Assembly: GCA_900319655.1 (NCBI GenBank)
Contig: ONPH01000067.1
Coordinates: 1-13,379, forward strand
Origin: an uncultured Eubacteriales bacterium
Lineage (GTDB): Bacteria; Bacillota; Clostridia; Oscillospirales; Acutalibacteraceae
Direction: 5' to 3'
DNA: 13,379 nucleotides
Made by a program: the position numbers and the translations under genes. This document shows positions 1 through 7,026 of this stretch, one piece after another. Below the pieces are notes generated by a model that had not been told where the DNA came from, ran no database searches, and saw only the letters and a program-made list of their open reading frames with translations. Within the stretch, counting starts at the first letter, position 1. Each line of letters opens with the position of its first letter.

Positions 1-718
1 ATATTATTTGACAGCCGCCGATAAAATCAGGCGCAGGCAGAGTCGATTTAATATCGTGGTTCGGGTCGCGGATAAGCGCGGCGGTTGTCTCGCAAATCTC
101 TTTAAGGTTAAATGAGCAGATGTTTGAAGCCATACCTACCGCGATACCTGTATTCGCGTTAACAAGCACCGACGGAAAAACTGTCGGCAAAAGCGACGGT
201 TCTTTCATTGTGTTGTCGTAGTTATCTACAAAATCAACGGTGTCCTTGTCGATATCCCTGAACAGCTCGTTGCAGATAGGCGCCAACTTTGCTTCGGTAT
301 AACGCGAAGCAGCCCAAGCCATATCACGGCTGTAAAACTTTCCGAAGTTTCCCTTTGAGTCGACATACGGATGAAGCAGAGCTTCATATCCGCGCGAAAG
401 TCTTACCATTGTATCGTAAATTGCGGAGTCGCCGTGAGGGTTGAGCTTCATTGTCGCGCCGACGATATTTGCCGACTTTGTGCGCGAGCCTGTGAGCAGT
501 CCCATTTTATACATAGTGTAGAGCAGCTTGCGGTGAGAGGGCTTAAAGCCGTCAATCTCGGGGATTGCTCGCGATAAAATTACGCTCATTGCGTAGGGCA
601 TATAGTTTTCACGGATGGTGGAAACTATCGGCTGCTCGACAATATCACCCGCGCCGTTGATTACGCCGTGGGTTTTTGCAGGCTGTGATTTTTTTGTGCT
701 TTTCTTTCTCGGAGCCAT
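1..718 (-). CDS. Type IIA topoisomerase A subunit (GyrA/ParC-like), N-terminal 239 residues; 3' end outside window
   Basis: This is the DNA breakage-reunion subunit of a bacterial type IIA topoisomerase, working with the B subunit encoded just upstream. The visible part starts with a short basic tail (MAPRKKSTKK). It then shows the family landmarks YAMSVILSRAIPEIDGFKP, a helix-turn-helix region with NPHGDSAIYD, the catalytic tyrosine in AASRYTEAKL (Tyr140, bases 299-301), DFVDNYDNT and NTGIAVGMASNI. The Ser and Asp of the quinolone-contact segment (DSAIYD) have the usual sensitive-type identities. The ATG at 716-718 is preceded by an excellent AAGGAGG whose sequence overlaps the TAA stop of the B-subunit gene, so the two are probably translationally coupled. 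The reading frame is open to the window edge, so the C-terminal domain that would help separate gyrase from topoisomerase IV is not visible. The paired B subunit is unusual, so this may be a second, divergent pair rather than the housekeeping gyrase. The family is certain; the subtype is not. Confidence 0.93.
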   Translation of the reverse strand, partial: MAPRKKSTKKSQPAKTHGVINGAGDIVEQPIVSTIRENYMPYAMSVILSRAIPEIDGFKPSHRKLLYTMYKMGLLTGSRTKSANIVGATMKLNPHGDSAIYDTMVRLSRGYEALLHPYVDSKGNFGKFYSRDMAWAASRYTEAKLAPICNELFRDIDKDTVDFVDNYDNTMKEPSLLPTVFPSVLVNANTGIAVGMASNICSFNLKEICETTAALIRDPNHDIKSTLPAPDFIGGCQII

Positions 719-730
719 TGTTCCACCTCC

Positions 731-2716
731 TTAGCTTACATCGAGGTTGTCGATGTATTCGTTGCCGTGCTCAACAATGTAATCCTTACGTCCCTGAAGA
801 TTGTCGCCGAGCAAAATGTCAAAAATCTGAGCGGTCTGCTCCGCGTCATCAGGCATAACCTTGATAAGCCTGCGGGTTGAAGGATTCATTGTGGTTAGGT
901 TCATCATATCGGGCTCATTTTCACCGAGACCTTTGCTTCGCTGAACCGTGAACTTTTCCTTGCCGATTTGCTCGATAAACTTGTCCTTTTCGGACTCGTC
1001 ATACGCAAAATAAACGTCGTTTTTAGATGTGATTTCGTAAAGCGGAGACTCGGCAATAAACACCTTGCCCTCCTCAATCAAGGTCGGTGTAAGGCGGTAA
1101 AGCATTGTGAGCAAAAGCGTGCGGATTTGAAAGCCGTCAACGTCGGCATCGGTACAGAGAATTACCTTGTTCCATCGCAGCGCGTCCAAATCAAAGGTTG
1201 CAAGGTTTTTGTTAGCCTTTGATTTAACCTCAACTCCGCAGCCGAGTACCTTTAACAAGTCGGTAATAATCTCGCTCTTGAAAATCTTGTCGTAGTCAGC
1301 CTTGAGGCAGTTGAGAATTTTACCGCGGATTGGCATAATCGCCTGAAAATCAGGATCACGAGCCTGTTTACAAGCGCCGAGAGCCGAGTCACCCTCCACG
1401 ATAAACAGCTCGCGCTGTTCAATATCCTTGCTGCGGCAGTCAACAAACTTTGCTACTCTGTTGGTAATATCAAGATTACCCGAGAGTTTCTTTTTAATAT
1501 TAAGCCTTGTTTTCTCGGCATTTTCGCGGCTGCGCTTGTTTACAAGCACCTGCTCCGCTATTTTTTCAGCCTCAATGGGATTTTCAATAAAATAAATTTC
1601 AAGGCTCTGGCGCAAAAATGCCGTCATAGCGTCCTGAATACCCTTGTTTGTAACCGCCTTTTTAGTCTGATTCTCGTAAGAAGAAACGCTTGAAAAGGAC
1701 GAAATTACGCAAACAAGGCAGTCCTCGACGTCGTCGTACTTAATCTTGCTTTCGGTTTTGTTGTATTTATTGTTTGTTTTAAGGTAGTTGTCAATCTGGT
1801 AGACAAAGGCGTTCCTCACCGCCTTATCTGGAGCTCCGCCGTGCTCGAGCCAGCTTGAATTGTGGTAATATTCCGTGAGGTTAACCTTATTTGAAAACGC
1901 AACGGCAATATCCATTTTGCACTTATACTCGGGCTTATCGTCGCGGTCACGGGTTTTAACCTCGGTTTGCCAGTGCTGAACAGAGGTAAGTCCTCCCTCG
2001 CCTATCACCTCGGCAACGTGGTCGACAACGCCGTTTGCGTATAAAAACGAGGTGGTGTCGTAGCTTCTGCCGTTTTGATTGCGGAATATAAACTCAACGC
2101 CTGCGTTAACGATTGCCTGCCGCTTCATAATGTCGATGAAGTAATCGGGCTGAATCGCGATATCGGTAAATACCTCTAAATCGGGCTTCCAAGTGATTTT
2201 TGTGCCTGTGTCCTTTTTGCTGTACGGCTCTTTTTTTAGTCCGCCGACGTTTTCGCCTTTTTCAAAGTGCAGAGTGTAGCGGTAGCCGTCGCGGCGGATG
2301 TCAACATCCATATACTCGGAGCTGTACTGGGTTGAGCACAGACCTAAACCGTTCATACCGAGCGAAAATTCATAGCTTTCGCCCTCGTTATTGTTGTACT
2401 TGCCGCCTGCGTACATCTCGCAGAAAACGAGCTCCCAGTTGAAGCGCTCTTCCTTTTCGTTGTAATCAACAGGGATTCCGCGTCCGTGGTCCTCTACCTC
2501 AATCGAGCCGTCGGAAAACTTGGTGACGGTGATTTTTTTACCGTAGCCTTCGCGCGCTTCGTCGATTGAGTTTGACAGAATTTCAAATACAGAATGTTGA
2601 CAGCCGTCGATTCCGTCAGAACCGAAAATTACCGCAGGGCGTTTGCGGACTCTGTCCGCGCCCTTTAGCGTGGTAATACTGTCGTTACCGTATTCTATGG
2701 TCTTTTTCCTAGCCAT
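731..2716 (-). CDS. Divergent type IIA topoisomerase B subunit (ParE/GyrB-like), 661 aa
   Basis: This is the ATPase subunit of a type IIA topoisomerase. The N-terminal GHKL ATPase has VRKRPAVIFGS, FEILSNSIDEA (keeps the catalytic Glu and the Mg-binding Asn), VEDHGRGIP and AGGKY. The usual GGLHGVG loop is replaced by LGMNGLG. The transducer segment keeps the QTK lysine loop (ENQTKKAV, about residue 350). The C-terminal TOPRIM domain is intact: LFIVEGDSALG, PIRGKILN, DADVDGFQIRTLL and RSKGLGENEP. Length matches ParE (about 640-660), with no E. coli-GyrB-type insertion. The chosen ATG (2714-2716) has AGGAAGG at a good distance; an ATG 4 bp upstream stops after three codons. It begins 18 bp after uvrB and ends 12 bp before the A subunit. 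Departures from consensus in the ATPase pocket (DDGRG to DHGRG, LHGVG to MNGLG) suggest a specialised paralogue. Whether it acts as topoisomerase IV or a gyrase-like enzyme cannot be told from this sequence. Confidence 0.92.
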   Translation of the reverse strand: MARKKTIEYGNDSITTLKGADRVRKRPAVIFGSDGIDGCQHSVFEILSNSIDEAREGYGKKITVTKFSDGSIEVEDHGRGIPVDYNEKEERFNWELVFCEMYAGGKYNNNEGESYEFSLGMNGLGLCSTQYSSEYMDVDIRRDGYRYTLHFEKGENVGGLKKEPYSKKDTGTKITWKPDLEVFTDIAIQPDYFIDIMKRQAIVNAGVEFIFRNQNGRSYDTTSFLYANGVVDHVAEVIGEGGLTSVQHWQTEVKTRDRDDKPEYKCKMDIAVAFSNKVNLTEYYHNSSWLEHGGAPDKAVRNAFVYQIDNYLKTNNKYNKTESKIKYDDVEDCLVCVISSFSSVSSYENQTKKAVTNKGIQDAMTAFLRQSLEIYFIENPIEAEKIAEQVLVNKRSRENAEKTRLNIKKKLSGNLDITNRVAKFVDCRSKDIEQRELFIVEGDSALGACKQARDPDFQAIMPIRGKILNCLKADYDKIFKSEIITDLLKVLGCGVEVKSKANKNLATFDLDALRWNKVILCTDADVDGFQIRTLLLTMLYRLTPTLIEEGKVFIAESPLYEITSKNDVYFAYDESEKDKFIEQIGKEKFTVQRSKGLGENEPDMMNLTTMNPSTRRLIKVMPDDAEQTAQIFDILLGDNLQGRKDYIVEHGNEYIDNLDVS

Positions 2717-2734
2717 TCATATACCTTCCTATAA

Positions 2735-4693
2735 TTACTTTTCAGAACGTAGTTTCTTAATTTTATCGCGCAGGTATGCCGCGTGCTCAAATTCGAGCAG
2801 TCTGGCGGCGGCCTTCATCTCCTTGGTCAGGCTGTCAATAAGTTGCTGGCGCTGAGCCTTGGAGAGACGTTTTGTATTCTTAAACTCGCTGTCGTCGTGA
2901 GTGGAAATTTCAAGAATTTCGCTGACCTTTTTAACGATTGTTTTCGGAACAATACCGTGTTCCTCGTTATATTTTTGCTGAATCTCGCGCCTGCGGTTGG
3001 TTTCCTCAATACACACGCGCATTGACTCGGTAACGCTGTCGGCGTACATAATAACCATACCGTCACTGTTGCGCGCGGCGCGTCCCGTAATCTGAATAAG
3101 CGAGCGCGTACTGCGCAGAAAGCCCTCTTTGTCGGCGTCAAGCACCGCAACAAGCGACACCTCAGGGATATCAAGACCTTCTCTGAGCAGGTTTATTCCG
3201 ACGAGGACGTCGAATTCTCCCAGGCGCAAATCGCGCACAATCTCCATACGCCCTACGGTGTCGATATCGTGGTGCATATAGCGCACTTTTATTCCCATAG
3301 TTTCGAGGTATGCGGTCAAATCCTCCGCCATTTTCTTGGTGAGGGTTGTGACAAGTGTGCGCTGTTTTTTCTCTGTTCTTATATTTATCTCAGACACAAG
3401 GTCGTCAAGCTGACCTTCAGTCGGTCTAACTGAAATTTCAGGATCAAGCAAACCTGTGGGTCTGATAATCTGCTCTGCGATTACCTGGCTTTTTTCTATT
3501 TCAAAGTCGCCGGGAGTCGCGCTGACAAAAACCGCCTGATTAATTCTTTCGTAGAATTCGTCGAAGTTGAGAGGTCTATTATCAAGCGCCGAGGGCAGAC
3601 GGAAGCCGTAGTCGATAAGGCTCTTTTTGCGCGCGTAGTCGCCTGCGAACATTCCCCTGACCTGCGGAAGCGTAACGTGGGATTCGTCGACAAAAAGCAG
3701 AAAATCTTTAGGGAAATAGTCGAGCAGTGTGTACGGCGACGAACCGGGAGCTCTGCCCGATAAAATACGCGAGTAATTCTCAATGCCTGTGCAAAAGCCG
3801 ATTTCGCTGAGCATTTCCATATCGTAGCGCGTGCGCTGTTCAATTCGCTGGGCTTCAAGGAGCTTGCCGTTTTCTCTGAAATATTCAAGGCGTTCCTCGA
3901 GCTCTCGCTCGATTTCGGCAAGCGCGGTCTGCATTTTATCGCGTGAAACGATATAATGCGAAGCAGGGTAAATTGCCGCGTGGCGCAGTACCGCCTTTAA
4001 CTCGCCTGTCAGCGGATTAATCTCGGAAATTCTGTCAACCTCGTCACCGAAGAATTCTACACGGATTATTGAATCGTTTGAAGCGGCAGGGAAAATTTCA
4101 ACCACGTCTCCCCTTACCCTGAACTTGTTGCGGATAAAGTTGACGTCGTTGCGCTCGTATTGAAGCTCAACAAGCTTTTTAATTAAGTCGTCACGTGATT
4201 TTTCCATTCCCGGGCGGAGTGAAATTACCATATTGCGGTAATCTATAGGGTTGCCCAAGCTGTAAATACACGAAACCGAGGCGACGATGATTACATCTCT
4301 GCGCTCGGAGAGCGCAAGCGTAGCGCTGTGGCGCAGCTTGTCAATCTCATCGTTTATTGAGCTGTCTTTTTCGATATAAGTGTCGGTCTGAGCTACATAA
4401 GCCTCGGGCTGGTAGTAGTCGTAATAGGACACAAAATACTCGACAGCGTTTTCGGGAAAGAACTCCTTGAACTCACTGCATAGCTGTGCCGCGAGGGTTT
4501 TGTTGTGAGCCAAAACAAGCGTAGGTCTTTGAACACGCTCGATGATGTTCGCCATTGTAAAGGTTTTACCCGAGCCTGTAACGCCGAGCAGGGTTTGTTC
4601 TTTGTTGCCCGATAAAATGCTGTCGGTCAGCTTTTGTATTGTTTCCGGCTGGTCGCCGGTAGGCTTGTATTTTGAGTGAATTTTGAATTCCAT
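2735..4693 (-). CDS. uvrB: UvrB, excinuclease ABC subunit B, 652 aa
   Basis: UvrB is the damage-verifying helicase-like subunit of nucleotide excision repair. It is loaded by UvrA and recruits UvrC for incision. The sequence shows Walker A GVTGSGKT (about residues 38-45), the DNA-wedging beta-hairpin region beginning [10 protein letters not shown], the Walker B variant DESH ([14 protein letters not shown]), motif [16 protein letters not shown], the motif VI region and a C-terminal UVR coiled coil (from about residue 612, [20 protein letters not shown]) that contacts UvrC. Length is normal for the family (about 650-680). Motif VI reads QITGRAARN where the common form is QTIGRAARN, a two-residue transposition. 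The ATG lies 1 bp past the radC stop (TAATATG) with only a weak purine-rich ribosome site, so translation probably depends on coupling to radC. UvrB is often SOS-induced, but no LexA box was seen immediately upstream; it appears to be served by the pyrE promoter. Confidence 0.97.
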   Translation of the reverse strand: MEFKIHSKYKPTGDQPETIQKLTDSILSGNKEQTLLGVTGSGKTFTMANIIERVQRPTLVLAHNKTLAAQLCSEFKEFFPENAVEYFVSYYDYYQPEAYVAQTDTYIEKDSSINDEIDKLRHSATLALSERRDVIIVASVSCIYSLGNPIDYRNMVISLRPGMEKSRDDLIKKLVELQYERNDVNFIRNKFRVRGDVVEIFPAASNDSIIRVEFFGDEVDRISEINPLTGELKAVLRHAAIYPASHYIVSRDKMQTALAEIERELEERLEYFRENGKLLEAQRIEQRTRYDMEMLSEIGFCTGIENYSRILSGRAPGSSPYTLLDYFPKDFLLFVDESHVTLPQVRGMFAGDYARKKSLIDYGFRLPSALDNRPLNFDEFYERINQAVFVSATPGDFEIEKSQVIAEQIIRPTGLLDPEISVRPTEGQLDDLVSEINIRTEKKQRTLVTTLTKKMAEDLTAYLETMGIKVRYMHHDIDTVGRMEIVRDLRLGEFDVLVGINLLREGLDIPEVSLVAVLDADKEGFLRSTRSLIQITGRAARNSDGMVIMYADSVTESMRVCIEETNRRREIQQKYNEEHGIVPKTIVKKVSEILEISTHDDSEFKNTKRLSKAQRQQLIDSLTKEMKAAARLLEFEHAAYLRDKIKKLRSEK

Positions 4694-4694
4694 A

Positions 4695-5375
4695 TTAAAT
4701 CAATTCACTTTCCCTTAATGATACATAGTCGTCGTCAGTTACAATAAAGTGGTCAAAAAGCCGCACTCCGACGGTGTTAAGAGTTGCTTTGAGCGCGTCG
4801 GTTGTAGCCAAATCATTCTTTGACGGCAGGGCGTTTCCGCTCGGGTGGTTATGAGCGATAAACGCAAGCCGTGCGTTGTGCCTGATTGAAAGGTCAACAA
4901 TCTTTCTTATAGGCATATCCGAGGAGTTTACCGAGCCTTTGGCTACGACGTCAAAGAAAATAATCTTTCCCTTGGCGTCGCCCAACAGCAGGACAACAAC
5001 CTCCTCGGTTCTGCCGATGAATTTTGACTTTATTAAGTCGCCTATTGTGTCAAGGTCGATTACATTGTCGTTTGATAGTTTAGATTCATTATAGAGCCTT
5101 GCCATCTCGGGCAAAAGCTTCAAAAGAACCGCTGTGTTTTCCGTTAAGCCGAATTCCTCTGTCAGCTCGTCGATAGGCGCGTCGCAAACGCCTGCCAATG
5201 TGACGAATCTGTCGAGAAGTCTGTGGGCAAGCGGATTGGTATCTTTTCGCGGAATTGCGTAGTACAAGTAAAGCTCGAGCGCCTCGTGGGGCTCAAATAC
5301 ATCAAGTCCGTTTTCTATAAACTTTTTCTTAAGCGTTTTTCTGTGCCCTTTATGGACTGATGAATCCGATGACAT
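4695..5375 (-). CDS. radC: RadC-family JAB/MPN-domain protein, 226 aa
   Basis: This belongs to the RadC (UPF0758) family, historically linked to DNA repair although its molecular role is unresolved. The N-terminal half (about 1-100) matches the helix-hairpin-helix-like region: [12 protein letters not shown], then [22 protein letters not shown]. The C-terminal JAB metalloprotease-like domain (about 105-226) has the metal-binding HNHPSG signature followed by Ser and Asp ligands at the expected spacing (SKNDLATTD). It ends with the usual [18 protein letters not shown] block. Length is typical. The start at 5373-5375 has GGAGG six bases upstream. It follows pyrE by 22 bp and its stop is one base from the uvrB start, which places it inside the repair part of the operon. 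Catalytic activity of RadC proteins is unproven; the family call is firm. Confidence 0.93.
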   Translation of the reverse strand: MSSDSSVHKGHRKTLKKKFIENGLDVFEPHEALELYLYYAIPRKDTNPLAHRLLDRFVTLAGVCDAPIDELTEEFGLTENTAVLLKLLPEMARLYNESKLSNDNVIDLDTIGDLIKSKFIGRTEEVVVLLLGDAKGKIIFFDVVAKGSVNSSDMPIRKIVDLSIRHNARLAFIAHNHPSGNALPSKNDLATTDALKATLNTVGVRLFDHFIVTDDDYVSLRESELI

Positions 5376-5397
5376 AACAAACCTCCAAAACCGCGGT

Positions 5398-6072
5398 TTA
5401 TTTTACTCCGTATTTTTCGTAGTATGCGTCGATTGCCTCTTTAAGCTTGTCGTCAATAATAACCTTGCCGTTATATTCCTTATTATACAGGTGCTCAACA
5501 ACCTCTTCCATTGTTACAATAGCGGTTGTTTTAAGACCGTACTTTTCCTCAATCTCGGCAAGAGCGCTCTTTTCGCCCTGACCGCGCTCCATTCTGTCAA
5601 CTGAAACAACAAGTCCTACGGGGTTAACATTGCCCTGAGCCTTGATAATCGGCAGGGTTTCCTCGATTGATGTGCCTGCTGTGGTAACGTCCTCGATGAT
5701 AACAACCTTGTCGCCGTCGTTTATCGGGCTTCCGAGCAAAATGCCCTTGTCGCCGTGATCCTTAACCTCTTTGCGGTTTGAGCAGTAGCGGATGTCGGTA
5801 TCGTACTTTTCGCTGATTGCGATTGTTGCGGCAACCGAAAGCGGAATTCCCTTGTATGCAGGTCCGAACAACACGTCAAAATCGAGCCCAAAGCTGTTTT
5901 TAATCGCCTCGGCATAATACGCGCCGAGTCTGCGGAGCTGAGCGCCTGTTCTGTAAAAGCCTGTGTTTACAAAGAACGGTGTGTTTCTGCCGCTCTTGGT
6001 TACAAAATCGCCAAACTTGAGGACCTGACAGTCCACCATAAATTCAATAAATTCCTTTTTGTATGCTTCCAT
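5398..6072 (-). CDS. pyrE: Orotate phosphoribosyltransferase PyrE, 224 aa
   Basis: PyrE joins orotate to PRPP to give orotidine 5'-phosphate, the fifth step of de novo pyrimidine synthesis, in the cytoplasm. The sequence is of the E. coli type: FVTKSGRNTPFFVNTGFY near the N terminus, the flexible active-site loop NRKEVKDHGDKG, and the PRPP-binding motif VVIIEDVTTAGTSI (about residues 122-135). Length (224) is close to E. coli PyrE (213). The ATG at 6070-6072 is preceded by GGAGG with six bases of spacing. It is the first gene of the apparent operon pyrE-radC-uvrB-topoisomerase B-A, and its promoter is at 6124-6152. The predicted leader is only about 45 nt, too short for a PyrR-type attenuator, so if there is pyrimidine control it is not by that route here. 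It lies away from any other pyr gene in this window. Confidence 0.96.
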   Translation of the reverse strand: MEAYKKEFIEFMVDCQVLKFGDFVTKSGRNTPFFVNTGFYRTGAQLRRLGAYYAEAIKNSFGLDFDVLFGPAYKGIPLSVAATIAISEKYDTDIRYCSNRKEVKDHGDKGILLGSPINDGDKVVIIEDVTTAGTSIEETLPIIKAQGNVNPVGLVVSVDRMERGQGEKSALAEIEEKYGLKTTAIVTMEEVVEHLYNKEYNGKVIIDDKLKEAIDAYYEKYGVK

Positions 6073-6091
6073 AGTGAGCCTCCGTAAATTT

Positions 6092-6105
6092 CAAATATTT
6101 GTTTG
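6092..6105. promoter_or_regulatory. Possible operator, copy 1 of CAAAnnTTTGTTTG
   Basis: CAAATATTTG is a perfect 10-bp palindrome followed by TTTG, lying just downstream of the predicted pyrE transcription start. The same 14-bp pattern with two changes occurs at 6251-6264 beside the start of the divergent gene. The repeat is seen directly; an operator role is inference. Confidence 0.3.
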
Positions 6106-6123
6106 CATAATTTTACATTTTCA

Positions 6124-6152
6124 ATTCTACCACAAGATATTGATTTTGTAAA
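6124..6152 (-). promoter_or_regulatory. Predicted sigma-A promoter of the pyrE operon
   Basis: Read on the minus strand, TTTACA (6152-6147), a 17-bp spacer and TAGAAT (6129-6124) form a good sigma-A promoter. It has a TGG just before the -10, which fits the extended -10 pattern. The start of transcription would be near 6117, giving a leader of about 45 nt before pyrE. No other strong promoter was seen in the short gaps downstream, so it may serve the whole run to the topoisomerase genes. Confidence 0.7.
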
Positions 6153-6157
6153 TGAGA

Positions 6158-6173
6158 ATTACATAGATGTAAT
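6158..6173. promoter_or_regulatory. Inverted repeat ATTACA-N4-TGTAAT upstream of the pyrE promoter
   Basis: A perfect 6-bp inverted repeat with a 4-bp spacer (TAGA) ends six bases from the pyrE -35 element. It has the size and symmetry of a dimeric regulator site, but the region is AT-rich and no known regulator is recognised. Confidence 0.3.
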
Positions 6174-6178
6174 CAATA

Positions 6179-6197
6179 TACAGTGTTTTATACTGTA
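6179..6197. promoter_or_regulatory. Inverted repeat TACAGT-N7-ACTGTA between the divergent promoters
   Basis: A perfect 6-bp inverted repeat with a 7-bp spacer sits roughly midway between the divergent promoters, 20 bp before the plus-strand -35. It could be a regulator site or chance; no family is recognised. Confidence 0.28.
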
Positions 6198-6216
6198 AAT
6201 AACAAAATATTGGCAG

Positions 6217-6245
6217 TTGACAAATTAGAACAGTTGTTCTATAAT
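6217..6245 (+). promoter_or_regulatory. Consensus sigma-A promoter of the small plus-strand gene
   Basis: TTGACA (6217-6222), exactly 17 bp, then TATAAT (6240-6245): a full-consensus sigma-A promoter. Transcription would start near 6252, about 32 nt before the ATG at 6284. Such a strong promoter upstream of an apparently minor gene fits a gene normally held off by a repressor, and a LexA-type box fills its spacer. Confidence 0.87.
6227..6240. promoter_or_regulatory. LexA (SOS) box inside the promoter spacer
   Basis: AGAACAGTTGTTCT contains GAAC-N4-GTTC, the core of the Gram-positive LexA (DinR) operator, flanked by a further matching A/T pair. It lies between the -35 and -10 hexamers and overlaps the first base of the -10, an ideal place for direct repression. 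The match is seen in the sequence; LexA binding is inferred from the known Bacillus/Clostridia consensus. Confidence 0.75.
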
Positions 6246-6250
6246 ATAAT

Positions 6251-6264
6251 CAAACGTTTGTTTG
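6251..6264. promoter_or_regulatory. Possible operator, copy 2 of CAAAnnTTTGTTTG
   Basis: CAAACGTTTG is a perfect 10-bp palindrome followed by TTTG, at the predicted transcription start of the plus-strand gene. It matches the motif at 6092-6105 at 12 of 14 positions in the same orientation. The function is inferred only from symmetry and placement. Confidence 0.3.
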
Positions 6265-6283
6265 TGATGTTTTGAGGTGTATT

Positions 6284-6523
6284 ATGAAAAGGTTTGTAAG
6301 CGTACGAGCGACATTTGAGGAAGGCGGAAATATCGTACCCGAGTTTATTACTTGGGACGCGGAGCACATCTACCCTATCAGCAAGGTTATTGACATAAGG
6401 TACAAAAAACTGCTCGATAACCGTACAAGAGAAATTAAATTCACCTGCGTGATTTTAGGCAAAATCAGGTATCTATACTATGACGAACGGCGCTGGTATG
6501 TAAAGGTTGAGCAGGCAGGCTGA
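6284..6523 (+). CDS. Small protein, 79 aa, predicted SOS-regulated, function unknown
   Basis: This is a 79-residue soluble protein without signal peptide or membrane segment. It is rich in alternating hydrophobic/charged stretches (KRFVSVRATFEEGG, ISKVIDIRYKK, IKFTCVILGKIRYLYYDE, RWYVKVE), suggesting an all-beta small barrel. The ATG at 6284 is preferred because GAGGTG lies just upstream; an in-frame TTG at 6272 would overlap that site. It is driven by a consensus promoter with an embedded LexA box, so induction by DNA damage is the best guess. The layout (W-x-x-x...Y-x-I-x-x-V-x-D-x-R... then C-x-I-x-G-K... and a final RWYV) resembles, from memory, small uncharacterised Clostridia proteins encoded near Y-family polymerase or lexA genes. 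That resemblance was not checked. No enzyme motif is visible. It is transcribed divergently from pyrE and converges on the membrane-protein operon. Confidence 0.82.
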   Translation: MKRFVSVRATFEEGGNIVPEFITWDAEHIYPISKVIDIRYKKLLDNRTREIKFTCVILGKIRYLYYDERRWYVKVEQAG

Positions 6524-6550
6524 CGCCGTTTGGCACCCCTGTCCTGCTAA

Positions 6551-6577
6551 ATAAAAACCCTCCGGAAAACCGAAGGG
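6551..6577 (-). terminator. Rho-independent terminator of the proC-to-beta-domain gene cluster
   Basis: On the minus strand an 8-bp stem CCCTTCGG / CCGGAGGG (one T-G wobble) closes a TTTT loop and is followed by TTTTTAT. It lies a few bases past the stop at 6584. On the plus strand the same hairpin has an A-C mismatch and a poor U tract, so it would stop the convergent small gene less well. Confidence 0.85.
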
Positions 6578-6583
6578 CATAAT

Positions 6584-6781
6584 TTATTGATTGTTATCGG
6601 CGCTTGCGCCGAAGTAAACGGTGTATTCATCATAGCCGAGCTTGATTGTCTTAATCAAGCCGTCCTCGCGTTGAATATAAAACTCAGTCTTAGTTCCCTC
6701 GTCAAAGGTCGCTTTGATTGTGTCGCCGTCAAGCTCGAACGTACCGGAGTGAGTGCCGTCCTCGGGCGAGCCGGGGCTCAT
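6584..6781 (-). CDS. C-terminal fragment of an anchored extracytoplasmic beta-domain protein (65 aa)
   Basis: The 65 residues have no signal or membrane anchor and read like the second half of a small beta-sandwich domain: THSGTFELDGDTIKATFDEG, then YIQREDGLIKTIKLGYDEYTVYFG. The ending matches the end of the protein at 7027-7641 (YADYQVYFG). The ATG overlaps the preceding TGA stop as ATGA, and no good ribosome site is placed for it. In its own frame the sequence just before the ATG encodes SFW, which would extend a strand typical of the missing middle of the domain. The best reading is the 3' half of a gene broken by a deletion with frameshift. A coupled separate small protein is the alternative. 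Confidence 0.55.
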   Translation of the reverse strand: MSPGSPEDGTHSGTFELDGDTIKATFDEGTKTEFYIQREDGLIKTIKLGYDEYTVYFGASADNNQ

Positions 6782-7023
6782 CCAAAAAGATCAACCTCGT
6801 CCTCACTGGCGTTCTTTGCTGAGACGGGTACCCACCTTGTGTCGTAAAGCTGGTTTGCAGCCTTGTTATGCTGATTTATCAGAATAACGGCAGTGACTGT
6901 GCAGGCGATAACCGCTGCAACGATAACAAGAACAACGATTGTCCTGACTTTTCTCTTTTTACTTTTGATTTTTTGTCTCTCGGCCATTTGGTCGGGAGTT
7001 ATTTTTTTACCTTTTTTACTCAT
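6778..7023 (-). CDS. N-terminal part of an anchored extracytoplasmic beta-domain protein (81 aa)
   Basis: The protein has a lysine-rich cytoplasmic start (MSKKGKKITPDQMAER, then KSKKRKVR), one membrane segment (about residues 28-50, IVVLVIVAAVIACTVTAVIL) and a short outer part starting the beta domain (LYDTRWVPVSAKNASEDEVD). It stops at TGA shortly after LFG. By comparison with the upstream neighbour (EVFG followed by about 17 residues and DGTF), the frame ends just where the core strand should follow. The following frame supplies the rest of the domain. The start is six bases past the upstream stop, with no strong ribosome site, so translation is probably coupled. Positive-inside charge predicts an N-in, C-out single-pass protein. 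Function is unknown. Confidence 0.6.
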   Translation of the reverse strand: MSKKGKKITPDQMAERQKIKSKKRKVRTIVVLVIVAAVIACTVTAVILINQHNKAANQLYDTRWVPVSAKNASEDEVDLFG

Positions 7024-7026
7024 AGC

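Noticed and set aside
371..2442. Open frames on the plus strand across the topoisomerase genes
   Set aside because: They lie opposite strongly conserved genes, lack ribosome sites and show no protein-like features.
5388..5399. Perfect palindrome AAACCGCGGTTT between pyrE and radC
   Set aside because: It overlaps the pyrE stop, has no loop or U tract, and the flanking genes look co-transcribed; chance is sufficient.
6073..6123. PyrR-type attenuator or riboswitch before pyrE
   Set aside because: The predicted leader is only about 45 nt, with no anti-terminator/terminator pair.
6765..6795. Programmed -1 frameshift joining the 81- and 65-residue frames
   Set aside because: The T run does not form a proper X-XXY-YYZ heptamer in the zero frame, no stimulatory structure is evident, and about 17 residues of the domain would still be missing.
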